Below are positions 54,405 through 64,000 of a stretch of 64,000 nucleotides of DNA, one piece after another. Position numbers and translations under genes: made by a program. The notes under the pieces were generated by a model. The model was given only the letters and a program-made list of their open reading frames with translations, was not told the DNA's origin and did no database searches. Numbering within the stretch: position 1 is the first letter of the stretch; every line of letters starts with the position of its first letter. The DNA is from an uncultured bacterium (GTDB taxonomy: Bacteria; Verrucomicrobiota; Lentisphaeria; Victivallales; UBA1829): NCBI GenBank assembly GCA_949297765.1, contig CASFTV010000004.1, positions 1-64,000 of the forward strand. The letters are read 5' to 3'.

Positions 54405-55451
54405 ATGAAGACTTTTACGGCAAAGCAGCTGGCGGAACTCGTCAACGGAACAGTGGCGGGAGAGGAACAGCGGACCATTTCAGGAGTCAACTCTCTCAAG
54501 CTGGCCACCGCGGATGATGTCTCGTTCCTCGGTTCCCTGAAGCACCGCAAACAGTTCGATGAGACAAAAGCGGGAATCATTCTGGTTGAAAACGGCATGA
54601 AACTGGAACCGGCGGAAACCCGAACCCTGATTTTCTGCGAATCACCCGACAAGGCGTTCACCCGGATCTGCAATGAGTATGCACCGGAACCGATCCGTTA
54701 CGAACCCGGGATCTGTCCCGGCGCCTATGTCGATCCGACCGCGACCATCGGCGAGCGGGTGTACATCGGTCCCAACGCGGTGATTCAGGCACATGCGGTA
54801 ATCGGCGACGGAACGGTCATCTGTGCCGGAGCATACGTCGGCCATTACACGACCATCGGAAAGGACTGCGTCATCAACGCGAATGTCTCCATTCTGCACC
54901 GCTGCATTCTGGGCGACCGGGTCATCATCCACGCCGGTTCCGCGATCGGAGCGGACGGGTTCGGCTACACCCCCACCTTCCGCGGACTGGTCAAGGTTCC
55001 GCAGAACGGCATCGTCCAGATCGACAACGATGTGGAGATCGGCGCAAATTCCTGCATCGACCGCGCACGCTTCGGAAAAACCTGGATCAAGAAGGGCGCG
55101 AAAATCGACAATCTGGTTCAGGTGGGCCATAACGTCATTCTCGGCGAATCCTCGGTCCTGATCGGCCAGTCCGGCGTTGCGGGAAGCGCGGAGATCGGAC
55201 GCGGCGTCATCGTCTCCGCCCAGGCCGGAGTCAACGGCCATATCACGCTCGGCGACGGCTGCTTTGTCGCAGGCGCCTCTGCCGCGCAGCGCAGCGTTCC
55301 CCCCGGAGTCTCCGTGTTCGGAACGCCCGCCGAGACCGATGCGGAGTTCTTTGAACGCCATACCCTTCCGCGCAAGGTGAAGCGTCTGATTGCCCGCATC
55401 GAATCGCTGGAGCAGGAACTTCAGAAGCTGAAGGAGGGGAAAAGCGAATAA
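54405..55451 (+). CDS. lpxD: UDP-3-O-acylglucosamine N-acyltransferase LpxD
   Basis: 348 aa. The N-terminal uridine-binding domain (MKTFTAKQLAELVNGTVAG; VSFLGSLKHR) is followed by left-handed beta-helix hexapeptide repeats (IGERVYIGPNAVI, IGDGTVICAGAYV). The catalytic His region is LVQVGHNVILGE, and GADGFGYTP is an LpxD hallmark. A C-terminal helix (RIESLEQELQKL) completes it. Third acylation step of lipid A, hence an LPS-bearing outer membrane. Overlaps the next gene by one base (TAATG). Confidence 0.96.
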   Translation: MKTFTAKQLAELVNGTVAGEEQRTISGVNSLKLATADDVSFLGSLKHRKQFDETKAGIILVENGMKLEPAETRTLIFCESPDKAFTRICNEYAPEPIRYEPGICPGAYVDPTATIGERVYIGPNAVIQAHAVIGDGTVICAGAYVGHYTTIGKDCVINANVSILHRCILGDRVIIHAGSAIGADGFGYTPTFRGLVKVPQNGIVQIDNDVEIGANSCIDRARFGKTWIKKGAKIDNLVQVGHNVILGESSVLIGQSGVAGSAEIGRGVIVSAQAGVNGHITLGDGCFVAGASAAQRSVPPGVSVFGTPAETDAEFFERHTLPRKVKRLIARIESLEQELQKLKEGKSE

Positions 55452-55804
55452 TGGATCTTTCCCGTTTCCGCTGCCGCCGCTGCGGCGCCTGCTGCAAATG
55501 GGAAGGACCGGTCCGCGTCTCCGAAGAGGAAATCAAAAAAATCGCCGACTTCCTGCAGATGGACGTCCGGGAGTTCATCAACACCCGGACGGTCCTGACT
55601 CCCGACCGGCGCGGACTCTCCCTCACGGAAAAATCCGACGGAAGCTGCTTCTATTACGATGACGCGGCAAAATGCTGCCGGATCAATCCGGTGAAACCGC
55701 GCCAGTGTTCCGATTTCCCGGCCAGATGGAACTTTCCCGGCTGGGAAACGCTCTGCGAGGGAGGACGGGAACTGGCGAACGGGAAATCCCGGACCGGTCA
55801 CTGA
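55451..55804 (+). CDS. YkgJ family cysteine cluster protein
   Basis: 117 aa. The N-terminal cluster CRRCGACCKW and later cysteines (GSCFYYDDAAKCCRINPVKPRQCSDFP, in two parts) match the YkgJ/UPF0153 family, thought to bind zinc or an Fe-S cluster. Translationally coupled to lpxD. Its last 7 bases overlap the 3' end of the convergent esterase gene. Confidence 0.88.
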   Translation: MDLSRFRCRRCGACCKWEGPVRVSEEEIKKIADFLQMDVREFINTRTVLTPDRRGLSLTEKSDGSCFYYDDAAKCCRINPVKPRQCSDFPARWNFPGWETLCEGGRELANGKSRTGH

Positions 55805-57168
55805 ATTCCGGATTTCCGGTTCGGAGAATGCGTCTCCATACGGTTTTTGCGGGCGGAATCCATCCGGAACAGGAATTTCGCGATGTCATCCGCCACCGTT
55901 TCCGGAATACGTCCTTTCACAGCATACTCCGCCATCCCTGCCGGCCCGGTTCCGGGAAGCATCAGGTGGTTCAGGGAATCGTACAGGATGTACTGGCGTT
56001 CCGCCGATTCGCCGAGAGCTTTTTTCCAGAGGTCCAGATGGCGCGGCGACACCTGAAAATCGCGTCCGCCCTGAAGGAACAGCAGCGGACGCTGCATGCG
56101 CGCGGCTTCCGCGGTCTGGGAGTAGACGCTCAAGTCCTTCCAGTATGCATACTGGCTGCCGGGGATCTCCTTTTCCGTCGGATGCTTCAGGATTTCCGTC
56201 TGCCGGCGCAGAGCGGAAACAGCGCTGTTCCGTTCCTCCTCCGTGCAATTCGTCTGCTGTTTCAGAAGGAAAAGCCCCTGCTCCTCCAGAAGATCCGGAA
56301 GCGGACTCGCGGGAGCGGCCATGAAAATATAACCGGCAGGGACCTTCGTCCGGGAAGCGATCCGCGGAAGCAGCATCCCGCCGAAACTGTGGCCGAGGAG
56401 CCAGATCCGCTGTGCGTCGATTTCGGGAACCGTCTTCAGAAATTCAATGGCGCGCAGCACGTCGTCCACGGTCTCGTCATCCGCGGTGAAGGATCGCCGG
56501 TTCCGGAACCATTCCGGATGTGCGAACGTGCGCTTGTCATATCGAAGGACCGCAATACTCCGGCGCACAAGCAGAGCGGCAAGATCGCGGAACGGCTTGT
56601 TCTCAAACACCGTGGAATCCCGGTCGCGGGGACCGGACCCGTGAATCAGAATCACAACGGGATGGGGCGGTTTTCCCTCCGGAAGCGTCAGCGTGCCGGA
56701 AAGGAACGGCTCCTCTTTTCCGATCCGGACCTCGCGCTCCCGCGGCGAAACGGGCGCCGACGAAACGGGAAGACTCTTTTTCTGTTCCGGAATCACGCGG
56801 AAGCCGCAGAGTTTCCCGGCGGAATCGAAACTGACCAGCGCGGTCAGATTCCCCCGTTCGAACCGCAGATTCTGCGCATAGACGGCGATGGATTTCTCCG
56901 GAGAGGCAATCCGCGCAGGCTCACCCTCCGCGGCGATCAGCTTCCCGAAGACCGTCGAAAGCTGCAGAAGAGAAAGAGAAAGGCTCCCGCTCCGATACGC
57001 TTTTTCCAGTTCGGGAGAAAATTCTCCGCGCAGGGATTCCGCCGCGCCGTCGGAAAACGCCCGGCAGATCCGCCGGACCCGCACCTGCGGGGCTTCTCCG
57101 GAAACAGCGGAAAGAGATCCGCAGCACAACCAGAGAACGGACGTCAGCAGAACAGAAATGCGGCGCAT
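55798..57168 (-). CDS. Exported alpha/beta hydrolase with N-terminal DUF3887-like domain
   Basis: 456 aa. Signal peptide RRISVLLTSVLWLCCGSLSAVSG. Residues ~30-125 resemble the DUF3887 domain often found before such hydrolases. The hydrolase part has the oxyanion HGSGPRDRD, the nucleophile elbow GHSFGG, an acidic residue in LQGGRDFQVSP and a terminal His in YDSLNHLM, so the triad is complete. Periplasmic esterase or peptidase of unknown substrate. Follows gatB's reading direction on the minus strand. Confidence 0.85.
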   Translation of the reverse strand: MRRISVLLTSVLWLCCGSLSAVSGEAPQVRVRRICRAFSDGAAESLRGEFSPELEKAYRSGSLSLSLLQLSTVFGKLIAAEGEPARIASPEKSIAVYAQNLRFERGNLTALVSFDSAGKLCGFRVIPEQKKSLPVSSAPVSPREREVRIGKEEPFLSGTLTLPEGKPPHPVVILIHGSGPRDRDSTVFENKPFRDLAALLVRRSIAVLRYDKRTFAHPEWFRNRRSFTADDETVDDVLRAIEFLKTVPEIDAQRIWLLGHSFGGMLLPRIASRTKVPAGYIFMAAPASPLPDLLEEQGLFLLKQQTNCTEEERNSAVSALRRQTEILKHPTEKEIPGSQYAYWKDLSVYSQTAEAARMQRPLLFLQGGRDFQVSPRHLDLWKKALGESAERQYILYDSLNHLMLPGTGPAGMAEYAVKGRIPETVADDIAKFLFRMDSARKNRMETHSPNRKSGIQ

Positions 57169-57176
57169 GCGGATAA

Positions 57177-60131
<2,955 letters not shown>

Positions 60132-60209
60132 CGACGCAGCGCCGGGCGGACCTTTCCATTCCCGTCCGGCGGCCGGAATGCCGGCCCGGGAATGTGAGAT
60201 GAAGAAGGA

Positions 60210-61370
60210 ATGCCGCTGATTCATGACAAAAAACTGACCGAAACACCTCCGGTTCTGGTGCTTCTCCGGTCTTTTTTTTCCCGCTTCGACCTGTTGCAGA
60301 TTCTTCCGGCGGCGGGACTGCTCATGACGGGAGTTCTGTTCATCTACGGCACAGGCCAGCAGATCGGCGGGATTTATGCGCTTCACTGGGAACGTCAGCT
60401 GCTGTGGATCGGAATCGGGCTGGTGTTCTGGCTCGCGTTTTCGCTGTTTGACTACCGCCATTACGGAGTGCTTGCGCTGCTGCTCTATCCGTTCGGACTT
60501 TTTCTTCTGATCTATGTGCTTGCCGCCGGCGATGTGCGGTACGGCGCACGGCGGTGGCTGGAGATCGGAGGAGTGAGTCTTCAGCCGTCGGAGATCGTGA
60601 AACTGCTGACGATTGTTCTTGCCTCGTGGATTTTTTCTCTGGAACGGTTTCGGATCACCCGGTGGAAATCGCTGGGGATTCTGGTGCTTCTGGCGGCCGT
60701 TCCGGGCTTTCTGATTTTCCGTCAGCCGAATCTGAGTACGGCGCTGACGCTTGTCTTCGGACTGTTTGCGGTTGCGTTCGCGGCGGGACTGCGGCTGCGG
60801 ATCATTCTGATCGGGCTGGTGATGTTTGCGGTCTGCGCGCCGGTCGGATATTCCATGCTGCGTCCGTACCACAAGGCGCGGATCCATGTATTTCTGAATC
60901 CGGGAGCCGATCCGCTGAACAAGGGATGGAATCAGATGCAGTCGGAACTGGCGGTCGGGAGCGGGGGGTTGACGGGAAAAGGATTCATGCAGGGAACGCA
61001 GAATCAGCTTGGATATCTGCCGCAGACCGTGTCCAATTCGGATTTTATTTTTTCGGTGATCGCGGAAGAGACGGGATTTGCGGGGTCGATCCTGCTTCTT
61101 GCGATGTATGTTCTTCTGATGATCTCCATTTTCCGGACGGCGCTGATCGCGCCGGACGATTTCGGGCGCTATCTCTGTGCGGGAATCGGCGCCGTTCTTG
61201 CCCTGCATTCGATCGTGAACATCGGGATGAGCATCCGTCTGATGCCGGTGACCGGACTGCCGCTCCCGCTGGTGAGTTACGGAGGCACCTTCATGCTGGC
61301 CACGCTCAGCTGTCTTGGCATGGTGCAGTCTGTTTACGCAAAGAGCAACCGGCCCGAGGAGGAACGCTGA
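60210..61370 (+). CDS. rodA: Rod shape-determining protein RodA (SEDS glycosyltransferase)
   Basis: 386 aa, about ten membrane segments. SEDS signatures are SLQPSEIVKLLTIV, RQPNLSTALTL and HKARIHVFLNPGADPLNKGWNQMQSELAVGSGG (read in parts), then GYLPQTVSNSDFIFSVIAEETGF and LPLVSYGG near the end. RodA polymerises lateral peptidoglycan with a class B PBP. SDFIFSVIAEE and GWN favour RodA over FtsW. Co-directional with purA and the radical SAM gene (1-base gap to the latter). Confidence 0.93.
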   Translation: MPLIHDKKLTETPPVLVLLRSFFSRFDLLQILPAAGLLMTGVLFIYGTGQQIGGIYALHWERQLLWIGIGLVFWLAFSLFDYRHYGVLALLLYPFGLFLLIYVLAAGDVRYGARRWLEIGGVSLQPSEIVKLLTIVLASWIFSLERFRITRWKSLGILVLLAAVPGFLIFRQPNLSTALTLVFGLFAVAFAAGLRLRIILIGLVMFAVCAPVGYSMLRPYHKARIHVFLNPGADPLNKGWNQMQSELAVGSGGLTGKGFMQGTQNQLGYLPQTVSNSDFIFSVIAEETGFAGSILLLAMYVLLMISIFRTALIAPDDFGRYLCAGIGAVLALHSIVNIGMSIRLMPVTGLPLPLVSYGGTFMLATLSCLGMVQSVYAKSNRPEEER

Positions 61371-61371
61371 A

Positions 61372-63114
61372 ATGTATGAATCCGTCCCCTTTCTACCGAT
61401 GACAAAACAGGAGATGGAGGCCCTCGGCTGGGATTCCATCGACATTCTTCTGCTGACCGGCGACGCCTATGTGGAACACCCCTCGTTCGGGACCGCGGTG
61501 ATCGGACGGTACCTGCTGGACAAAGGCTTCCGGGTCGGAGTGATCGCTCAGCCGGACTGGAAAAATCCCGACTCCCTCAAGACGATGGGACGGCCGAACA
61601 TCGCCTGCGGAGTCTCCTCGGGAAACATGGACTCGATGGTCTGCATCTACACGGTCGGACGGCGTTTCCGCAAAGACGACATGTACTCTCCCGGCGGAGC
61701 GACAGGGAAACGTCCTCCGCTGGCGTCGGTGGTCTACGCCCAGCTCGCAAAACGGGCGTTTCCCGGACTGCCGATCGTTCTCGGCGGCGTGGAAGCAAGT
61801 CTCCGCCGGGTGGCGCATTACGACTACTGGCAGGACAAAATGCACCCCTCGGTGCTGGTCGATTCCAAAGCCGACATCCTGATCTTCGGGATGGGGGAAA
61901 CCGCCTCGCTGGAGGTCTACACCCGTCTCCGCGACGGAAAGGAACTCGACGGCATACCGGGGACCGCCCGGTTCCTCGGCGGCAACGCAACCCGGAATTT
62001 CGATTCCACCGGCTGCGTCGAACTGCCCTCTTATGAACAGATCTGCGCCGATCCGAAGGAGCTTCTCCGGCAGACGATGAAAATCGAAGCGGAAATGAAT
62101 CCGTGGTGCGGACGCCGTCTGATTCAGCGGTACCAGGACCGCCTGCTTCTTCTGGAGCCTCCGGCGCCGCCGCTCTCCCAGAAGGAGTTCGACCATGTCT
62201 GCGAGCTGCCGTACGGAATGGGTCCGCATCCAAGCTACAAGGAGCCGGTTCCCGCCTATGAATGCGTCAAATTCTCGATTCCCGCGGTGCGCGGCTGTCC
62301 GGGAGGATGCGCGTTCTGCGGACTGGTCTCCCACCAGACGCGCCATCTGGTCTCCCGTTCGCCGGAATCGGTGCTGCGGAGCATTGAACGCCTGAAACAA
62401 CTGCCCGGATTCCATGGGATCGTCAGCGACATCGGCGGCGCCGCTTCGAACATCTTCGGAAACCGGGTTGCCGACCATGCAATGTGTGAAAAATGCCGCA
62501 GAGTCTCCTGCATGTGGCCGAAGCCGTGCCGCAACTACATACCCGACGGCTCCGTGCTTCTGAAGCTGCTCCGGACGGCTCGGAAAATGCCGGGAATCCG
62601 CAAGGTCTTTCTGAATTCGGGGATGCGTCTGGATCTGGCGCTCCGCCAGGAGGAGCTGACAGGCGAAATCATCCGCAATCATGTTTCGGGACATCTCAAG
62701 GTTGCTCCGGAACATCTCCATCCCCGGGTCCTGAATCTGATGCGGAAGGGCCAGCCCGGTGAGCTGGAAGCCTTTATGAAACTTTTCGAACGCTGCTGCC
62801 GGGAGGCGGGGAAGGAACAGTATCTCATTCCGCTTTTCATCTCCAACTTTCCGGGCTGCACCGAGCGGGAAATGAAGGTCGTGGACGATTTTCTGGAACG
62901 CCGCCACTGGAGCCCCCAGCAGGTTCAGGACTACATTCCCCTGCCGATGACCATGGGCGCCGCCATGTACTGCAGCGGCAGAAACCCCTATACAGGAGAA
63001 GAGATCGAAGTCAACCGCGGACTGCGGGAACGGCGGACACAGATCCACATGCTGAAAAAGAAACGTCCTTCCCAGTACCGGAAAGATTCCTCCCGGGGCA
63101 GCAAATACCGCTGA
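61372..63114 (+). CDS. YgiQ family radical SAM protein
   Basis: 580 aa. N-terminal B12-binding-like domain (DILLLTGDAYVEHPSFGTAVIGRYL; GGVEASLRRVAHYDYW) and the radical SAM cluster CPGGCAFCGL (CxxxCxxC). YgiQ hallmarks IVSDIGGAASN, GCGRCxxxSCMWPKPCRNY-like CEKCRRVSCMWPKPC and LKVAPEHLHPRVL are present. Reaction unknown in all bacteria. Start at 61372, GAGG upstream, immediately after rodA. It is followed by a stem-loop that belongs to the inverted repeat element. Confidence 0.93.
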   Translation: MYESVPFLPMTKQEMEALGWDSIDILLLTGDAYVEHPSFGTAVIGRYLLDKGFRVGVIAQPDWKNPDSLKTMGRPNIACGVSSGNMDSMVCIYTVGRRFRKDDMYSPGGATGKRPPLASVVYAQLAKRAFPGLPIVLGGVEASLRRVAHYDYWQDKMHPSVLVDSKADILIFGMGETASLEVYTRLRDGKELDGIPGTARFLGGNATRNFDSTGCVELPSYEQICADPKELLRQTMKIEAEMNPWCGRRLIQRYQDRLLLLEPPAPPLSQKEFDHVCELPYGMGPHPSYKEPVPAYECVKFSIPAVRGCPGGCAFCGLVSHQTRHLVSRSPESVLRSIERLKQLPGFHGIVSDIGGAASNIFGNRVADHAMCEKCRRVSCMWPKPCRNYIPDGSVLLKLLRTARKMPGIRKVFLNSGMRLDLALRQEELTGEIIRNHVSGHLKVAPEHLHPRVLNLMRKGQPGELEAFMKLFERCCREAGKEQYLIPLFISNFPGCTEREMKVVDDFLERRHWSPQQVQDYIPLPMTMGAAMYCSGRNPYTGEEIEVNRGLRERRTQIHMLKKKRPSQYRKDSSRGSKYR

Positions 63115-63127
63115 CCCCCGCCCCGTC

Positions 63128-63220
63128 AACGGGAAAAACGAGAATGCGTTTTTCCCGGGTCAAGGACCGCTGTCCTTGCCGCGGTCCAGCGGCGAAACGC
63201 TGGTCGTGCGGAAGCACGAA
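63128..63220 (-). repeat. Four-hairpin intergenic element, copy 2 (inverted)
   Basis: On the minus strand, in order: CGTGC-ttcc-GCACG, CCAGCG-tttcgc-CGCTGG, AAGGAC-agcg-GTCCTT, and GGGAAAAACG-cattct-CGTTTTTCCC ending GTT. Same order and nearly the same sequence as 42598-42687. On the plus strand its last hairpin (63131-63156), 17 bases after the radical SAM gene, could end that transcript. The rest of the 372-base gap (63221-63404) is A/T-rich near its end, with no gene seen. Confidence 0.85.
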
Positions 63221-63404
63221 CTCCCCCGTCCCCACCCTCCCCACCAAACCGCCATATACTCATTCATTTCCCCACCCATCCAAACGAATCTCAATCCCCG
63301 CCCCCGAGCATCGGAAGGATCATTCTGCCCGGCGACTCCAACCACTTTCCGAATATAAAAAAGACCGACTCTTCTAAAAATTTGCTTTTTTTTCAAAAAA
63401 ACTC

Positions 63405-63432
63405 TTGAAAGTAGCGGAAAAAAGGTTATTAT
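63405..63432 (+). promoter_or_regulatory. Promoter of the dcw cluster (mraZ)
   Basis: -35 TTGAAA (63405-63410), 16 bp spacer, -10 TATTAT (63427-63432). Immediately followed by the triple MraZ-type repeat. Confidence 0.65.
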
Positions 63433-63457
63433 TAGGGACATATAGGGGAGAATAGGT
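63433..63457 (+). promoter_or_regulatory. Probable MraZ operator
   Basis: Three direct repeats TAGGG (63433-63437), TAGGG (63443-63447) and TAGGT (63453-63457) with exact 10-bp period, downstream of the -10. Known MraZ sites are three to four TGGGN-type repeats of 10-bp period before mraZ, so this fits autoregulation. Confidence 0.7.
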
Positions 63458-63486
63458 GTAATTAGCATCGAGATGGAGTAAAACGG

Positions 63487-63939
63487 ATGGCGACGGGGAA
63501 CGAGCCCACATTTTTTCTTGGGGAGTATGAGCATACGCTTGACGCCCAGCGGAGAGTTGCGATTCCGGCCGGCTGGCGCGGGTGCGGGCGTTTCATACTT
63601 CTTCCGGGGAAAGATCACTCCATTCAGATGATGACGGTTGAAACGTTCCGGGAAATGGTGCTGGACAAGACGAAAAAACTTTCGCTCGGGAACATGGAGG
63701 ATGCGCGGAATCTGGCCCGTCTGGGATCGCGTGCGCAGGAATGCGTGTGCGACAAGCAGGGACGCATCCAGATCTCGCAGCAGCTTGCATCGTATGCGAA
63801 TCTGAGGGAGAAAGTGGCACTGGTCGGCTCTGTTTCGATGATTCTTCTCTATCCTCCGGAGGCGTGGAATCTTCTGCGCGACGGGAACGGGGAAGAACAC
63901 TGCTTTGATATTTTCAACCGCCTTGACACGGAGAGATGA
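63487..63939 (+). CDS. mraZ: Transcriptional regulator MraZ
   Basis: 150 aa with two AbrB-like SpoVT/MraZ domains: FFLGEYEHTLDAQRRVAIPAGWR in the first (the family DxKGRxxxP site appears as DAQRRVAIP) and CVCDKQGRIQISQQLASYA in the second. A ring-shaped DNA-binding protein that represses the division and cell-wall cluster. First gene of dcw; its stop overlaps rsmH by ATGA. TAGGG repeats upstream are its likely own operator. Confidence 0.95.
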   Translation: MATGNEPTFFLGEYEHTLDAQRRVAIPAGWRGCGRFILLPGKDHSIQMMTVETFREMVLDKTKKLSLGNMEDARNLARLGSRAQECVCDKQGRIQISQQLASYANLREKVALVGSVSMILLYPPEAWNLLRDGNGEEHCFDIFNRLDTER

Positions 63940-64000
63940 CAGTGGAGTCGGACGGCTTTACCCATATTCCGGTTCTTCCCGAAGAGACGGTATCGGTGTT
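63936..64000 (+). CDS. rsmH: 16S rRNA methyltransferase RsmH, 5' end only
   Basis: Starts at the ATG overlapping the mraZ stop (ATGA) and runs off the window. The 21 visible residues include HIPVLPEETV, the conserved N-terminus of RsmH (MraW), which methylates N4 of C1402 in 16S rRNA. An alternative GTG start lies at 63942. Its position after mraZ is the standard dcw order. Confidence 0.85.
   Translation, partial: MTVESDGFTHIPVLPEETVSV

Overview
The window reads as chromosome from a Gram-negative, carbohydrate-degrading bacterium of the PVC group, most likely Lentisphaerota (Victivallales-like). This is inferred from content, not from a database match. The evidence is LpxD plus a Skp/OmpH-type chaperone (an outer membrane), several large unassigned glycoside-hydrolase-like proteins, single pseudopilin genes placed beside them, a tandem-domain phosphofructokinase of the eukaryotic type, and the start of a dcw cluster (mraZ, rsmH). 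Coding density is high. Housekeeping promoters are easy to read (TTGAAA/TTGCAA, 16-17 bp, TATNNT) and most starts have AAGGAG-type ribosome sites.

Layout. 1-3009: tRNA-His(GTG), mazG and an ABC-F ATPase on the minus strand. 3128-8974: an AraC regulator divergent from a pseudopilin and a 1281-residue exported glycosidase-like protein. 9068-15548: a LacI regulator divergent from a GH5-like enzyme, a second pseudopilin and a second large exported glycosidase-like protein. 15734-19418: a 5'-nucleotidase, AzlC/AzlD, an IclR regulator and an EamA permease. 19428-24080: bioA with a membrane-anchored helical-repeat protein, then the fused PFK. 24137-27096: a DUF167 protein, ftsH and a tail-anchored FHA protein. 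27343-33139: tig-clpP-clpX-proB-miaB. 33264-36740: an IclR-SDR-FAD oxidoreductase operon. 36889-40254: a YggL-like protein and a PurS-PurL fusion. 40405-43729: a lipocalin lipoprotein, another clan-A glycosidase and a DUF4886 protein. 43804-49033: two small proteins, cysK, a C_GCAxxG_C_C protein, a helical-barrel protein and glyS. 49285-52481: HPr-trkA-trkH. 52585-57168: a PLD-family protein, Skp, lpxD, a YkgJ protein and an esterase. 57186-63114: gatB, purA, rodA and a YgiQ radical SAM protein. 63487-64000: mraZ and the 5' end of rsmH.

Most notable observations. (1) A 30-31 bp tandem operator (two GRCACAAA repeats 21-22 bp apart, 26-27 bp before a -10 box) occurs upstream of the pseudopilin/GH operon beside the AraC gene, and again 38 kb away in front of the glycosidase at 41010-42428. 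This looks like a small AraC regulon. (2) Two copies, in opposite orientation, of a ~90 bp intergenic element that folds into four consecutive hairpins (42598-42687 and 63128-63220). Differences between the copies fall in loops or as paired changes in stems. I do not recognise the family. (3) Pseudopilin genes are locked into operons with exported glycosidases, each under its own regulator. (4) Several unusual protein architectures: eukaryotic-like PFK, a carbohydrate-binding-like domain fused to an FAD oxidoreductase, YggL with a Cys/His tail, and HPr in an operon with Trk potassium uptake.
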